The notes: generated by a model from the sequence alone, not told the origin. DNA of 64,000 nucleotides from Abyssibius alkaniclasticus (GCF_020447305.1 NZ_CP095732.1:2140501-2204500), one strand, 5' to 3'. Numbered from the stretch's first letter, positions 25,333-33,452 are shown. Numbers and translations: made by a program.

Positions 25333-25683
25333 ATGACAGTAACCTGGTTTGCCCGGACCGTTTGCGTGCTGCTTGCCCTTGGGCTTGCAGGCAACGCGCT
25401 TGCCGGCCAGATGCAGCCTGGCCGTATGCAAGAGCAAAGCATGGTTTCCGCGGCGCTCGATGCGTCGGTCTGTCAGCCAAGCACAATGTATAAATGCACG
25501 GGTTTTCAGACCTGTGTGAATGGCCACGGCGGAAGCGGTGGCTGTGGCGTGTTCATCGCTTCATTCCGCGATCAGGGCTGGAGCCCGGCAAACCCGATGT
25601 CGTTGAAGACAAAAGTGCCAGGTGCCGGAGTGTTCTTGCCCGCACAGGCGCTGGACCGGCTGTTTCGCCCTCCACGCGGCTGA
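25333..25683 (+). CDS. Small secreted Cys-containing protein of unknown function
   Basis: 116 residues beginning at ATG 25333. The N-terminus MTVTWFARTVCVLLALGLAG followed by NALAG is a clear signal peptide. The mature part is short, with four cysteines in the stretch VCQPSTMYKCTGFQTCVN and GGCGVF, suggesting disulfides in the periplasm. No family recognised. The frame is open upstream to 25165, but that extension has no signal peptide and many cysteines, so it is rejected. It stands alone between the GntR gene and the oxidase operon. Confidence 0.55.
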   Translation: MTVTWFARTVCVLLALGLAGNALAGQMQPGRMQEQSMVSAALDASVCQPSTMYKCTGFQTCVNGHGGSGGCGVFIASFRDQGWSPANPMSLKTKVPGAGVFLPAQALDRLFRPPRG

Positions 25684-25806
25684 ACTGCTGGCGGCAATTC
25701 ACGTAGAAACACGCAGATACGCCAGCCACCAAGTCTATCTTTTTTCTGACTCGCTTTTAGCCTGCCCTATGGGGATGTGGCTAACCCTTCTATAAGGAGA
25801 CTTACT

Positions 25807-26397
25807 ATGGAATCCGCCCTCGGCCTGGATAGTTATCAGGCAACAATGATGATTCTCGTCTTTGTCGTCCTCGGATTGGGAATTGGCGCGCTGTTCCTGG
25901 CGCTGTTTTTACCCGTGCGTTGGAAGCTCAAATACTGGATGGAATTTGCCTTTGTCGGGCTGCTGTTTGTATTCGTCGGTTATGGCGACTGGCGCAGTGC
26001 CGAAATTGTCGAGGCTTATCAGGCAGAAATGGCGCAAGCCGGGGTTCTGGATGAGCCGGCACTCGAAGGAGCAAGCGACTTTGATCAGGAGATCAAGGTC
26101 ATCGCCTTTCAATGGGGCTTTGCGTTTTTGACAGAAGGTAACGAAATCAGCCGCAATGCCGCCGTTGTGCAGCCGGGTGAGACAATTTTGTTCCGGATCT
26201 TCTCGAATGACGTGATCCACGGTTTCAACATTCCGGCAGTGGGCATAACCGCCGAGTTTGACCCCGGCAAGGAACGCGATGTCTGGATCCGCGCGCCGCT
26301 TGAACCGGGCAAATATCTGATCCAATGCCTGAATTACTGCGGCATAGGACATGCCCAGATGAAGGCATGGCTTGTTGTTGAAGGCGCCGAGTCATGA
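25807..26397 (+). CDS. Heme-copper oxidase subunit II with CuA site
   Basis: 196 residues; electron-entry subunit of a terminal oxidase. Two membrane helices (about 13-36 and 43-60) anchor a periplasmic cupredoxin domain. CuA ligands are present: His138 (VIHGF), Cys174, Cys178, His182 and Met185 in CLNYCGIGHAQM. QWGF at 102-105 corresponds to the aromatic electron-entry patch. No heme c motif (CxxCH), so it is not a caa3 type. ATG 25807 is chosen over 25777 because of a strong AAGGAGA site just upstream. First gene of a three-gene operon with subunit I and a Met-rich cupredoxin. Confidence 0.85.
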   Translation: MESALGLDSYQATMMILVFVVLGLGIGALFLALFLPVRWKLKYWMEFAFVGLLFVFVGYGDWRSAEIVEAYQAEMAQAGVLDEPALEGASDFDQEIKVIAFQWGFAFLTEGNEISRNAAVVQPGETILFRIFSNDVIHGFNIPAVGITAEFDPGKERDVWIRAPLEPGKYLIQCLNYCGIGHAQMKAWLVVEGAES

Positions 26398-26431
26398 ACC
26401 CGGCCACGATGAAATTAGAGGGAGATGAATA

Positions 26432-28012
26432 ATGTCTCATGCACATGATGCTGCGCGATTGGGCGAAGCCCCGCATTGGGAACCCGAAGACATTGTCGGG
26501 AAGATGACGCTGAAATCGCTGCTCTTTTCAAACGACTACCGCCATATTGCCATCAAGGGCATTCTGACATCGGTCTTGATGCTGGGCCTTGGCGGCCTGA
26601 TGGCCATGCTGTTTCGCACCGAACTTGCCGTGCCGGATGTGCAATATTTCGGGGCGCGGCCCTATATGCAGTTGATGACACTGCACGGAATGCTGATGGT
26701 CTTTGGCTTTGTCATTCCGTTCGTCATTTCGCTGAACTACTACATGATGCCCAAGGTTCTGGGCACCGGCAGGCTGCTTTGGGCGGGTGCTGCGCAATGG
26801 AGCTACTGGCTGCTGATCATCGCGGCGGTGTTTCTGATCATTGCGCGGCCCGATTTCACCTGGACATTCTATCCGCCAATGTCGCTGCGGGTCGGGGGTG
26901 ATCTGGTATTCCTTGGCTATGTCGCAATTACGCTGGTGGCAATTTCCGAATTCCTGGCGGGCGCGGTGCTGTTGCGCAACGGCTGGGAGGCTGCGCGCCG
27001 CCTCGGCTGGGGCAAGCTGCCGCTGATGGGCTGGGGGGCCATTTCGGAAGGCATCCTGCTGATCGGCTCCACTCCGATGCTGGGCCTTGTCGGCATCTAT
27101 ATGCTGACCGACTGGATGGGGATTACCGCGATATTTGACACAGGCCGGGGCGGTGATGTGATGTCATTCATGCTCATGTTCTGGTTTTATGGCCATCCGG
27201 CGGTTTACCTGCCGCTGATGCCCGCCATTGCTGTGCTGTATACATTGCTGCCGCGTTTTCTGGGCCGCCCGATCTGGAGCTACTGGTCGGCGGTCACGGC
27301 CTTTGCATTGCTGACTGTGCTTGGCTTTGTGGTGTTTCCGCACCATTTCCAGCCGGCTGAAAATGTCAGCGGCGTGATGCAGCGCATAACGCAGATTCTG
27401 ACTCTGGCCATCTTCATCCCCTCAACCCTGCATGTGTTCAACTGGATCGCAACGCTCTGGTATGACCGGATTCCAGACTCGGCCCGTGCGGCGATTCCGT
27501 TCCGCTTCATCGTCGCCTCGATCTTCTTTCTGATGCTGGGCGGCGTCACGGCCTATGTGAATGCGCAAATCGCCACCAACAGCGCCTTTGTGCATAACAC
27601 CTATTTCGTGCCGGCGCATTTTCACGCGATGTTCGTGGGCTTCATGGCCAATATGGCGATGGCGGGGATCTACTATCTTTACCCCTATTTCACCGGGCGG
27701 ATGTTCAACCAGCGGCTGGCCAATACGCATTTCTGGTTCTGGCAGATTGGTATCTTCACCAAGGTCACGATGATGTATTATCTGGGCTTCGTCTATTTCC
27801 CGCGCTGGGTTGTAGACTTTCTGCCGTTGCCCCAATGGGCGGTGCCACAATTCGTGCTGACCGGCGCGGCCTATCTCATTGGTCTTGGCTTCATCATCTT
27901 TGTGACCAACATCGTATGGAGCGCCAGCCGTGGCCGGAAATCAGAAGCCGACCCCTGGGCGTTGAGCGATGATGCCGTAACCTCGGGCGCTGCTGCCCAG
28001 CCCGCGGAATGA
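26432..28012 (+). CDS. Heme-copper oxidase subunit I, atypical proton-channel residues
   Basis: 526-residue, roughly 12-helix catalytic subunit. Heme and copper ligands are complete: His85 and His398 (low-spin heme), His396 (high-spin heme), His255, His304 and His305 (CuB), with the cross-link Tyr259 in GHPAVY. Two hallmark residues of A1-type aa3 oxidases are changed: the D-channel Glu of GHPEVY is Ala257, and the K-channel Lys of the PTGIK segment is His334 (PSTLH). No TYPPLS-linked extra domains are seen. It is probably an oxygen reductase related to the A2/B groups; a CuA-type nitric-oxide reductase branch is an alternative. AGGGAGATGAATA precedes the ATG. Confidence 0.85.
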   Translation: MSHAHDAARLGEAPHWEPEDIVGKMTLKSLLFSNDYRHIAIKGILTSVLMLGLGGLMAMLFRTELAVPDVQYFGARPYMQLMTLHGMLMVFGFVIPFVISLNYYMMPKVLGTGRLLWAGAAQWSYWLLIIAAVFLIIARPDFTWTFYPPMSLRVGGDLVFLGYVAITLVAISEFLAGAVLLRNGWEAARRLGWGKLPLMGWGAISEGILLIGSTPMLGLVGIYMLTDWMGITAIFDTGRGGDVMSFMLMFWFYGHPAVYLPLMPAIAVLYTLLPRFLGRPIWSYWSAVTAFALLTVLGFVVFPHHFQPAENVSGVMQRITQILTLAIFIPSTLHVFNWIATLWYDRIPDSARAAIPFRFIVASIFFLMLGGVTAYVNAQIATNSAFVHNTYFVPAHFHAMFVGFMANMAMAGIYYLYPYFTGRMFNQRLANTHFWFWQIGIFTKVTMMYYLGFVYFPRWVVDFLPLPQWAVPQFVLTGAAYLIGLGFIIFVTNIVWSASRGRKSEADPWALSDDAVTSGAAAQPAE

Positions 28013-28025
28013 AAGGAAACCTGCT

Positions 28026-29165
28026 ATGATTATGCGTTTTTATCTGATCGTCGGGCTGCTCGTGCTGGGCACGACTGCCTATTTCATCGTGGTCCGGCAA
28101 GAACCGGAATTTCAGAACGTGCCGACAATGTCATCGGTGGCGGAACTTCAGGCCCAGGGTATCTTGCCGACCGGCCCGTTCGACGAGAATGAAGAGATCG
28201 AGCATGGTGTGTTCGACGTTCCAGCTATGGATGAAATGATGCTCGAGCAAGCAATGAGCGGCATGGATATGGGCGGCATGGATATGGGCGGCATGGATAT
28301 GGGCGGCATGAACATGTCGCCATCCGCCGATGGCATGATGACCATGCCCGATGGCACGACCATGCCGATGGCCGATATGGCCCCGGCGGCGGATGGTTCG
28401 ATGCCTATGGCCGATGGTGGCACAATGCCAATGGGAGACGGTGCAACCGCACCAATGGCGGGCATGGAACCGCAGGCCGATGGCATGATGACCATGCCCG
28501 ATGGCACCACCATGCCGATGGCCGATATGGCCCCGGCGGCGGATGGTTCGATGCCTATGGCCGATGGTGGCACCATGCCAATGGGAGACGGTGCAACCGC
28601 GCCAATGGCGGGCATGGAACCGCAGGCCGATGGCATGATGACCATGCCCGATGGCACCACCATGCCGATGGCCGATATGGCCCCGGCAGCGGATGGTTCG
28701 ATGACCATGCCCGACGGCACCACCATGCCAATGACCGACATGGCCGGTTCTGCTGCCTGTAGCGGCGAAAGCGGGCTGGGATTCTGCGATGACGGTCAGA
28801 CCTTTGACCGGGAAATCGAAGTCGTCATGTCGGAATGGACATTTTCCGATCTGAATATCGAGGTCCAGGCGGGCGAGCGCATCCGCTTCACCATCCGCAA
28901 TGATGGCACCATTTTGCATGAATTCATGTTCATGGCGATGGCGCAGATGCAGGCAATAAACTACCGAACGCGGCGCGCAGACTGGAACCTGCTGGAGCAT
29001 GAAGCACTGTTCGAAAAATCGCTACTGCTGCCCGGCGAAAGCATGAGCTTTGTTGTGGAGATTCAAAGCACTGGCAGTTGGATGTTCATGTGCATGTTGC
29101 CCTATCACATGCAGATGGGCATGATGGGCCAGATCGCAACACCCGGTGCGGAAATGGAAATGTAA
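28026..29165 (+). CDS. Membrane-anchored cupredoxin with Met-rich tandem repeats
   Basis: 379 residues in four parts. One N-terminal helix (about 4-23). A GGMDM pentapeptide repeat at 79-97. A 50-residue Met/Asp/Gly-rich unit repeated two and a half times from 101 to about 236. A C-terminal cupredoxin domain (about 260-372) with likely type 1 copper ligands His298 (ILHEF), Cys356, His361 and Met363 or Met365 (CMLPYHMQMGM). Met-rich segments of this kind bind Cu(I). It follows subunit I by 13 bases behind an AAAGGAAA site, so it is part of the oxidase operon. It may deliver copper to CuA/CuB or pass electrons to subunit II; both are inference. Two further cysteines (245, 254) lie just before the cupredoxin. 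Confidence 0.85.
   Translation: MIMRFYLIVGLLVLGTTAYFIVVRQEPEFQNVPTMSSVAELQAQGILPTGPFDENEEIEHGVFDVPAMDEMMLEQAMSGMDMGGMDMGGMDMGGMNMSPSADGMMTMPDGTTMPMADMAPAADGSMPMADGGTMPMGDGATAPMAGMEPQADGMMTMPDGTTMPMADMAPAADGSMPMADGGTMPMGDGATAPMAGMEPQADGMMTMPDGTTMPMADMAPAADGSMTMPDGTTMPMTDMAGSAACSGESGLGFCDDGQTFDREIEVVMSEWTFSDLNIEVQAGERIRFTIRNDGTILHEFMFMAMAQMQAINYRTRRADWNLLEHEALFEKSLLLPGESMSFVVEIQSTGSWMFMCMLPYHMQMGMMGQIATPGAEMEM
28260..28316 (+). repeat. 15-bp tandem repeat coding GGMDM
   Basis: GGCATGGATATGGGC-type unit repeated almost exactly about four times; the last copy is diverged to GGMNM. It lies inside the Met-rich cupredoxin gene. Confidence 0.8.
28326..28736 (+). repeat. 150-bp tandem repeat in the Met-rich cupredoxin gene
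   Basis: Copies at 28326-28475 and 28476-28625 differ at only a few bases. A third, incomplete copy runs 28626 to about 28703, followed by an extra short unit (MTMPDGTTMPM). The unit length is a multiple of 3, so copy-number change would stay in frame. Confidence 0.9.
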
Positions 29166-29174
29166 ACCAGGTTC

Positions 29175-29200
29175 GACCGTCGCCCAGCAGGGCGGCGGTC
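29175..29200 (+). terminator. Hairpin after the oxidase operon
   Basis: Stem GACCGTCGCCC (29175-29185), loop AGCA, stem GGGCGGCGGTC (29190-29200); one mismatch in 11. It starts 10 bases after the cupredoxin stop. No T-run follows, so termination may be weak or Rho-assisted. Confidence 0.5.
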
Positions 29201-29256
29201 GCATCGCTTACATGCCTTCGTTTGCAGAACTTTGCATTGGCGCAGAGCGCAATTTG

Positions 29257-29751
29257 CTAGATCAGTTCCTCGATAAAAAAGCTGATCAGTTGCGTGCGTC
29301 CGCTTACACCCGCTTTTTGATAGATCGCATTGCACTGCGCCTTGATCGTGCCAATGCTTTTGCCGCGCACTTCGGCAATTTCGGCGTTTGACAGACCTTT
29401 GAGTGTTAGGATTGCGACGTCGCGTTCGGATGGCGAAAGTGACCAGTCGTCGAAATGCCGCACCATCAGCTCGTGAAACTGGCCCGAAGCAACCAGCATC
29501 CGGTTATCAACCTCGCGCATATTGCCGCGCATACCCTTCAGCACCACAATGCCCAGAACGGCGCCCAGCACCATGCCCAAAATCGTGACCAATTGCACGA
29601 TTTCGCGGTATTCCCAGCTGACCGCAACCTGACGGATGCCAAAAAGCTCCACCACCATATCTATGATAAAGAAAAGGGAAAATCCGACCTGAAGAAAAAC
29701 CACGATCCCCAGCAGCAGGGAGCTAAGGCGTATACCCGAAATTTTGAGCAA
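29257..29751 (-). CDS. Membrane-anchored LuxR-family transcription regulator
   Basis: 164 residues. Two strongly hydrophobic segments at about 8-33 and 51-72 are followed by a LuxR/GerE HTH (about 103-162: LSPSERDVAILTLKGLSNAEIAEVRGKSIGTIKAQ, cut here into LSPSERDVAILTLKG and SNAEIAEVRGKSIGTIK). There is no autoinducer or receiver domain, so any signal would be sensed in or at the membrane. It lies between the oxidase operon (convergent) and a Gly-Asn-repeat secreted protein gene on the same strand. Candidate targets are the palindromes upstream of the TadE and Hint genes, which is inference. Confidence 0.8.
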   Translation of the reverse strand: MLKISGIRLSSLLLGIVVFLQVGFSLFFIIDMVVELFGIRQVAVSWEYREIVQLVTILGMVLGAVLGIVVLKGMRGNMREVDNRMLVASGQFHELMVRHFDDWSLSPSERDVAILTLKGLSNAEIAEVRGKSIGTIKAQCNAIYQKAGVSGRTQLISFFIEELI

Positions 29752-29819
29752 CCGCCGCTCCTCCTGATGGAATCTTCACTTCAGAAAGAGTATAGAGGCC
29801 AGTTGCGGGCACCACCAGC

Positions 29820-30368
29820 CTAGTTTCGGCCGTTTCCGTTTCCACGGCCGTTGCCGCCACCGTTGCCGCCACCGTTGCCGCCACCGTTGCCGCCACCGTT
29901 GCCGTTACCATTGCCATTGCCGTTACCATTGCCATTGCCATTGCCGTTACCATTGCCATTGCCATTGCCATTGCCGTTACCATTGCCATTGCCGTTTCCG
30001 TTATTGCCGGCATTGGCATTGGCATTCGCATTTGCATTGGCCTGGGCTGGCAGGCCTCCATTGCTCGCTTGCGCAAGGTCGCGCAGCACCTCACCCGTGG
30101 TCGCATTCATCACGACCTCGCGGGTTTGTGTCGTCGAATAGCCAACCACACGCGCACGGCCAAGGAATGTGCGGCTGACCTCGATATAGATGAACCCGTC
30201 GGCCACAAGCCTGGCGACCATGTCCTGCACAGATTGCCTGTCGGCCAAATTCGCGGCGGCGTAAACGATCTGAACACCGCTGGCAGCATTGGTGGATTGT
30301 GCATTGCCCAAGCCCCCGGAAACCGAGAAGGCTAGAGCCGTTGCAAATAGCAGTTTTCCGATACGCAT
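29820..30368 (-). CDS. Secreted Gly-Asn-repeat protein
   Basis: 182 residues. Signal peptide (1-23, ending GGLGNAQ), a small folded part (about 30-105) with a PepSY-like REVVMNATTGEVLRD segment, then an Ala-Asn stretch followed by some 25 Gly-Asn dipeptides and four GGGN-type units, ending GRGNGNGRN. The repeat half must be disordered and extracellular or periplasmic. Encoded by a hexanucleotide-type DNA repeat. No function is established for this family. It is the first of two unrelated Gly-Asn-repeat proteins flanking a TadE/TadG pair. Confidence 0.75.
   Translation of the reverse strand: MRIGKLLFATALAFSVSGGLGNAQSTNAASGVQIVYAAANLADRQSVQDMVARLVADGFIYIEVSRTFLGRARVVGYSTTQTREVVMNATTGEVLRDLAQASNGGLPAQANANANANANAGNNGNGNGNGNGNGNGNGNGNGNGNGNGNGNGNGNGNGGGNGGGNGGGNGGGNGRGNGNGRN
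29840..30010 (-). repeat. Low-complexity hexanucleotide-type repeat coding Gly-Asn
   Basis: Runs of GGCAAT/GGTAAC-type hexamers and GGCGGCAAC-type units in the C-terminal half of the secreted protein. Expansion or contraction in 6-base steps keeps the frame. Confidence 0.8.
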
Positions 30369-30541
30369 ATCAGCCTCCGCTGATCAAGATTGAAAGGAAC
30401 TATATTACCCTTACTCATGAAATTGATACCGCAAAAGCCGTGCAGGTTTGACATTGCCTTTGTAAGTATCATTGCGCAGTTCAGGTTAGCAAGTGCGCAG
30501 CAGAAATGCCGCATAGGCTTATTCATCGGCCAAGGCGCGCC

Positions 30542-31912
30542 TTAGTAGACCAGCCGCACCACATATTGATCGGCGACAGTGTCCACACCGCCGGAACATG
30601 CGCCCATCACGTTATTGGCCGTAACCGAGATATTGCCAAGCGCCTGCACCGAAATGCCCGCAAGCCCCTGCACACCCGCTGCCAGATGCACGCTGCCATT
30701 CGCGATGACCTGCGAGCCGTGATATTCCATAGCCGAAGCAAAATCCACACCGCCAAGCGTTACGAACTGCGCACCGCCACCGGGCGTGCAATCATCCGCA
30801 AGACCAAGGCGCACGTTGTTTGCGCCTTTGAAGGCATTGGCGTCGCGGCTGGTTGTGATGAATACGCCGTTTTCAATGCTCGAACCCTGCCCGAATTCGA
30901 TGGGGCAATCGGCAATGATGATCATGTCTGAAACCGTCGTGCCACCAGGTATGGATATTTTGGAGGCCTCACCATTGCCACAGGTCAGAATGTTCACCGC
31001 ATTCGGCACCAGCATTGCCATGCTGAAACGGTTGGCATTGCTCAATGTCTGGCGGTTGGCGACGGGCACAAGAATATAGTCGGGTCGGCCTTCGTAAAGC
31101 GGGTTTGACAAATCTGCGATAAGCGCGCGAATGGCGTCTTCCTTGGCCAGCAATGGTTCCATATACCGCTCGCCCACCGATTCCCACGCGCCGATATTTC
31201 CGTTGCCCTTGACATCGAACATGCCGCCATCGGCCACCGAAGCGGGGTTCGGCATTGAAATGCGCACCCCGTCTTCATAGTCGAAGAAGTTGTTGCTGTT
31301 CATCTCAACGCCCTGCTGGCCATGAACGCACATACCGCTGTAAAAGCCATTATTCGACGTAAGATCGACAATACCGCCGGCAACAAGCCCGTCTTTGTGG
31401 CAATTCGCGACGTCATACATGGCAACCGCAACGGTTGAGATGCGCCAGTAGTTAAAGCCGATAAGCTTCAGCAGGAATGTTTTTGCAGGATTGCCGTTCG
31501 TGTCATCCATCCGTGTGGTGACCTGCACGGCGTTGGGGAAGGCCGAGCTTGTGTCCATGACGCGCGCATTCACATCCCAGCGGCCCACGACGATATCTTC
31601 CTGACGCAGCACCGTTCCGTAGCGTTCGCTTGGCATATTGACAGACGCAAGCTCCAAAGCCTCGGAATAGGGGGTTTGCGTTCCGCTTTCGCTGGGATAG
31701 GCGAGGATAAGCGCCCCGGCTTGGGCGGCTGCATCGGCTGTGGTCTGCAAATGCTGGCGGGTTTGCCAGGCATTCGATGTATCAATCGCAAGGCCGCCAA
31801 CACCAATGCAGATCAGCGCCATGAATATTGCAAAGGTCGAGCCCACGCCGCGTTCATCATCGCGGAAACTGTGCAGGGCGCGTGTGAAACGGTTGAATGG
31901 GGCAAACATCAC
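30542..31912 (-). CDS. TadG-like pilus/secretion protein
   Basis: 456 residues. An N-terminal TadE/G-like segment with a hydrophobic helix (FAIFMALICIGVGGLAIDTS, about 28-47) and the downstream AWQTRQHLQTTADAAAQAGA motif are diagnostic of Tad_N/TadG proteins. The long C-terminal part is periplasmic with several cysteines. It overlaps the TadE-like gene as ATGA. TadG normally works with the Tad pilus machinery (TadA/B/C, RcpA/C), but none of those genes is in this window, so this pair is an orphan unit or serves machinery encoded elsewhere. Confidence 0.8.
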   Translation of the reverse strand: MMFAPFNRFTRALHSFRDDERGVGSTFAIFMALICIGVGGLAIDTSNAWQTRQHLQTTADAAAQAGALILAYPSESGTQTPYSEALELASVNMPSERYGTVLRQEDIVVGRWDVNARVMDTSSAFPNAVQVTTRMDDTNGNPAKTFLLKLIGFNYWRISTVAVAMYDVANCHKDGLVAGGIVDLTSNNGFYSGMCVHGQQGVEMNSNNFFDYEDGVRISMPNPASVADGGMFDVKGNGNIGAWESVGERYMEPLLAKEDAIRALIADLSNPLYEGRPDYILVPVANRQTLSNANRFSMAMLVPNAVNILTCGNGEASKISIPGGTTVSDMIIIADCPIEFGQGSSIENGVFITTSRDANAFKGANNVRLGLADDCTPGGGAQFVTLGGVDFASAMEYHGSQVIANGSVHLAAGVQGLAGISVQALGNISVTANNVMGACSGGVDTVADQYVVRLVY

Positions 31913-32325
31913 TGTGGCTCCTTGCGCTGGGTCACCACGGCGATGATGTTGCCGTCGGTGAAGGCGTTCACAATGCGAAACGGGGTCACAGCAGCCACCG
32001 GCACCGAAATCTGCATGGTTACGGTGTCATTGGTTTGCGAGGCTGTCGCCGTGCCGGTTATTCCCCAGCTTGCAAACTGGCCGGCGGCATAGTCTTCGGC
32101 TTGCGAGTTGGAGTAGAGCCCGGTTGACATTTGACGACCGGCATCGCGCGCAACCGTCCATAGATTGGCCTGGGTTTTGAACAGAATGGTCGCATCGACC
32201 GTGATCGCCAGAATCAGCACGAAAACCGGAACCCACAGAACGAATTCCACAGAAACGGCACCGCGCGTGTCGGAAAAGGCGGCAATCTTTCGCTTCAGAC
32301 GGGCGAGGCTTGGTTTCAGGTTCAT
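31909..32325 (-). CDS. TadE-like pseudopilin-type protein
   Basis: 138 residues from ATG 32325. The RGAVSVEFVLWVPVFVLIL stretch is the classic TadE-like N-terminal signal and helix, with the conserved Glu in VEF. The remainder is a small periplasmic domain with TVARDAGRQMSTGLYS. The frame stays open to 32604, but the extension is not TadE-like and crosses a regulatory palindrome, so ATG 32325 is used. Translationally coupled to the TadG-like gene. Confidence 0.8.
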   Translation of the reverse strand: MNLKPSLARLKRKIAAFSDTRGAVSVEFVLWVPVFVLILAITVDATILFKTQANLWTVARDAGRQMSTGLYSNSQAEDYAAGQFASWGITGTATASQTNDTVTMQISVPVAAVTPFRIVNAFTDGNIIAVVTQRKEPQ

Positions 32326-32553
32326 ACTGGTCACGGCATCCTCAGAGTTAAAGCATGGCGCAAACATGCGCCGAATAAAACCAACCAAACATTTGATATT
32401 GTTCAAAAATAATTCATTTCCGAAACAATTTGACAGTCTTGCAGGATGACGTGCGGCCTGGGCGATGGCGTAATTCGAAAGATCGTTGCCCCAGTTTTCG
32501 ACCAGCCCTTGGCGATATCCGATGTTTGAAGCCAAATACCACTTAAAATGATC

Positions 32554-32568
32554 CTGTCTTACAGACAG
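32554..32568. promoter_or_regulatory. Palindrome upstream of tadE-like gene
   Basis: CTGTCT-TAC-AGACAG, a perfect 6-3-6 inverted repeat about 230 bases upstream of the TadE-like start. It resembles a LuxR-type or similar dimer site; the binding protein is unknown. Confidence 0.45.
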
Positions 32569-32591
32569 CAATACCTTACATCTGCGCGCAA

Positions 32592-32639
32592 AAAATTGGT
32601 CCAAGGATTAAAGTTGCGGTTTAATCTAAAGTTTATGCC
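32592..32639. promoter_or_regulatory. Shared upstream element, copy 1 (tadE side)
   Basis: AAAATTGGTCCAAGGATTAA-type block with a perfect inverted repeat GATTAAA (32606-32612), 7 bases, TTTAATC (32620-32626), then TAAAGTTTATGCC. A near-copy sits at 34899-34946, upstream of the Hint gene. Both genes are transcribed leftward from these elements. Confidence 0.6.
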
Positions 32640-32786
32640 GCAAAGCCACTGAAATTGCGGGCATTTTCAACCAAAGCGCGGCCATAGCCCGCTTGTGCTA
32701 CAGGGCTTTTACACACATCCGGACAGCGTGTGAGTGGCCGGAAAGCCGGGGGCAGGCGCGATTGCTCCCGCCGCCCCCGTGCAGGT

Positions 32787-33452
32787 TCAGTCAAGCCCCA
32801 GCATCACGCGCAGGGCTTCAAGCGCATCACCCTCGGGCACATCCTTGTTGGCGGCGGCTTCAAGCGCGGCGGCTTCGATGGCGGCCTGCTCGGCGGCAGC
32901 AGCGGCGGCTGCCAGTGCCGTGGTCGCGGCGGCTTCATAGGCCAGGGCGTCGGCCAGTTCGGCGTCAAGCGCCGATGTATCGGTGCCCGCAAGAATGGCC
33001 GCGTCGATATCGGCCTGAATTTCCACGCTCGTGCGGCTGGGCGCGGGCAGGGCTTCGAGCGCCGCCAATGCGGCGGCGGCCTCGGCGTCTAGCTCGCCGG
33101 TGCGAATAGCTTCGCTTTGATAGGTCGCAATCCTGCCCACACGCGAATTTGGGGCGGCATTGTCCAGCGCGTTCTGGTTTGCATTGGCCGCGTTCAAGGC
33201 GCCCAAAGCAGAAGCGATCTGACCGCGCCCATTCCCGCCGCCATTATTGCCGCGGTTTTCGGCGCCATTTCCGCCCCGGTTGTTGGCGTTGCTTCTGTTG
33301 CGGTTCCCATTGCCATTGCCATTGCCATTCCCGTTCCCGTTGCCTGCTACAGCCGTTTCGGCTGAAACAGTCCAAATGGCGGTTGTGGTGACGGCGACGC
33401 TCGATAAAGCGAGGCTGGCCGCGGCCGCTGTTGAGATTGCCCTACGTAGCAT
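32787..33452 (-). CDS. Secreted Gly-Asn- and Ala-rich protein
   Basis: 221 residues: a signal peptide (1-35), a short Gly-Asn repeat and NRNRSNANNRGGNG-type stretch (37-78), then a long Ala/Glu-rich helical region (about 80-215) likely forming helices or a coiled coil. No recognised catalytic motif. Similar architectures are annotated only as hypothetical in Rhodobacterales. It shares the Gly-Asn repeat style, but no other sequence, with the protein at 29820-30368, and both flank the TadE/TadG pair. Confidence 0.7.
   Translation of the reverse strand: MLRRAISTAAAASLALSSVAVTTTAIWTVSAETAVAGNGNGNGNGNGNGNRNRSNANNRGGNGAENRGNNGGGNGRGQIASALGALNAANANQNALDNAAPNSRVGRIATYQSEAIRTGELDAEAAAALAALEALPAPSRTSVEIQADIDAAILAGTDTSALDAELADALAYEAAATTALAAAAAAAEQAAIEAAALEAAANKDVPEGDALEALRVMLGLD

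Larger units (their letters stand above)
32326..32786. other. Gene-free region upstream of the TadE-like gene
   Basis: 461 bases. It contains the leader of the tadE-tadG pair with a small hairpin GGCGCA/TGCGCC (32357-32372), a 15-bp palindrome (32554-32568) and one copy of a shared upstream element (32592-32639). No pilin-like small ORF was recognised. Confidence 0.5.

Noticed and set aside
28260-28736. Regular repeats considered as a CRISPR array
   Set aside because: Units are 15 and 150 bp, contiguous without unique spacers, and translate in frame as part of one protein.
28131-29000. His-rich minus-strand frame with repeats
   Set aside because: It is the reverse complement of the Met-rich repeat (ATG read as CAT), so the His richness is a coding artefact.
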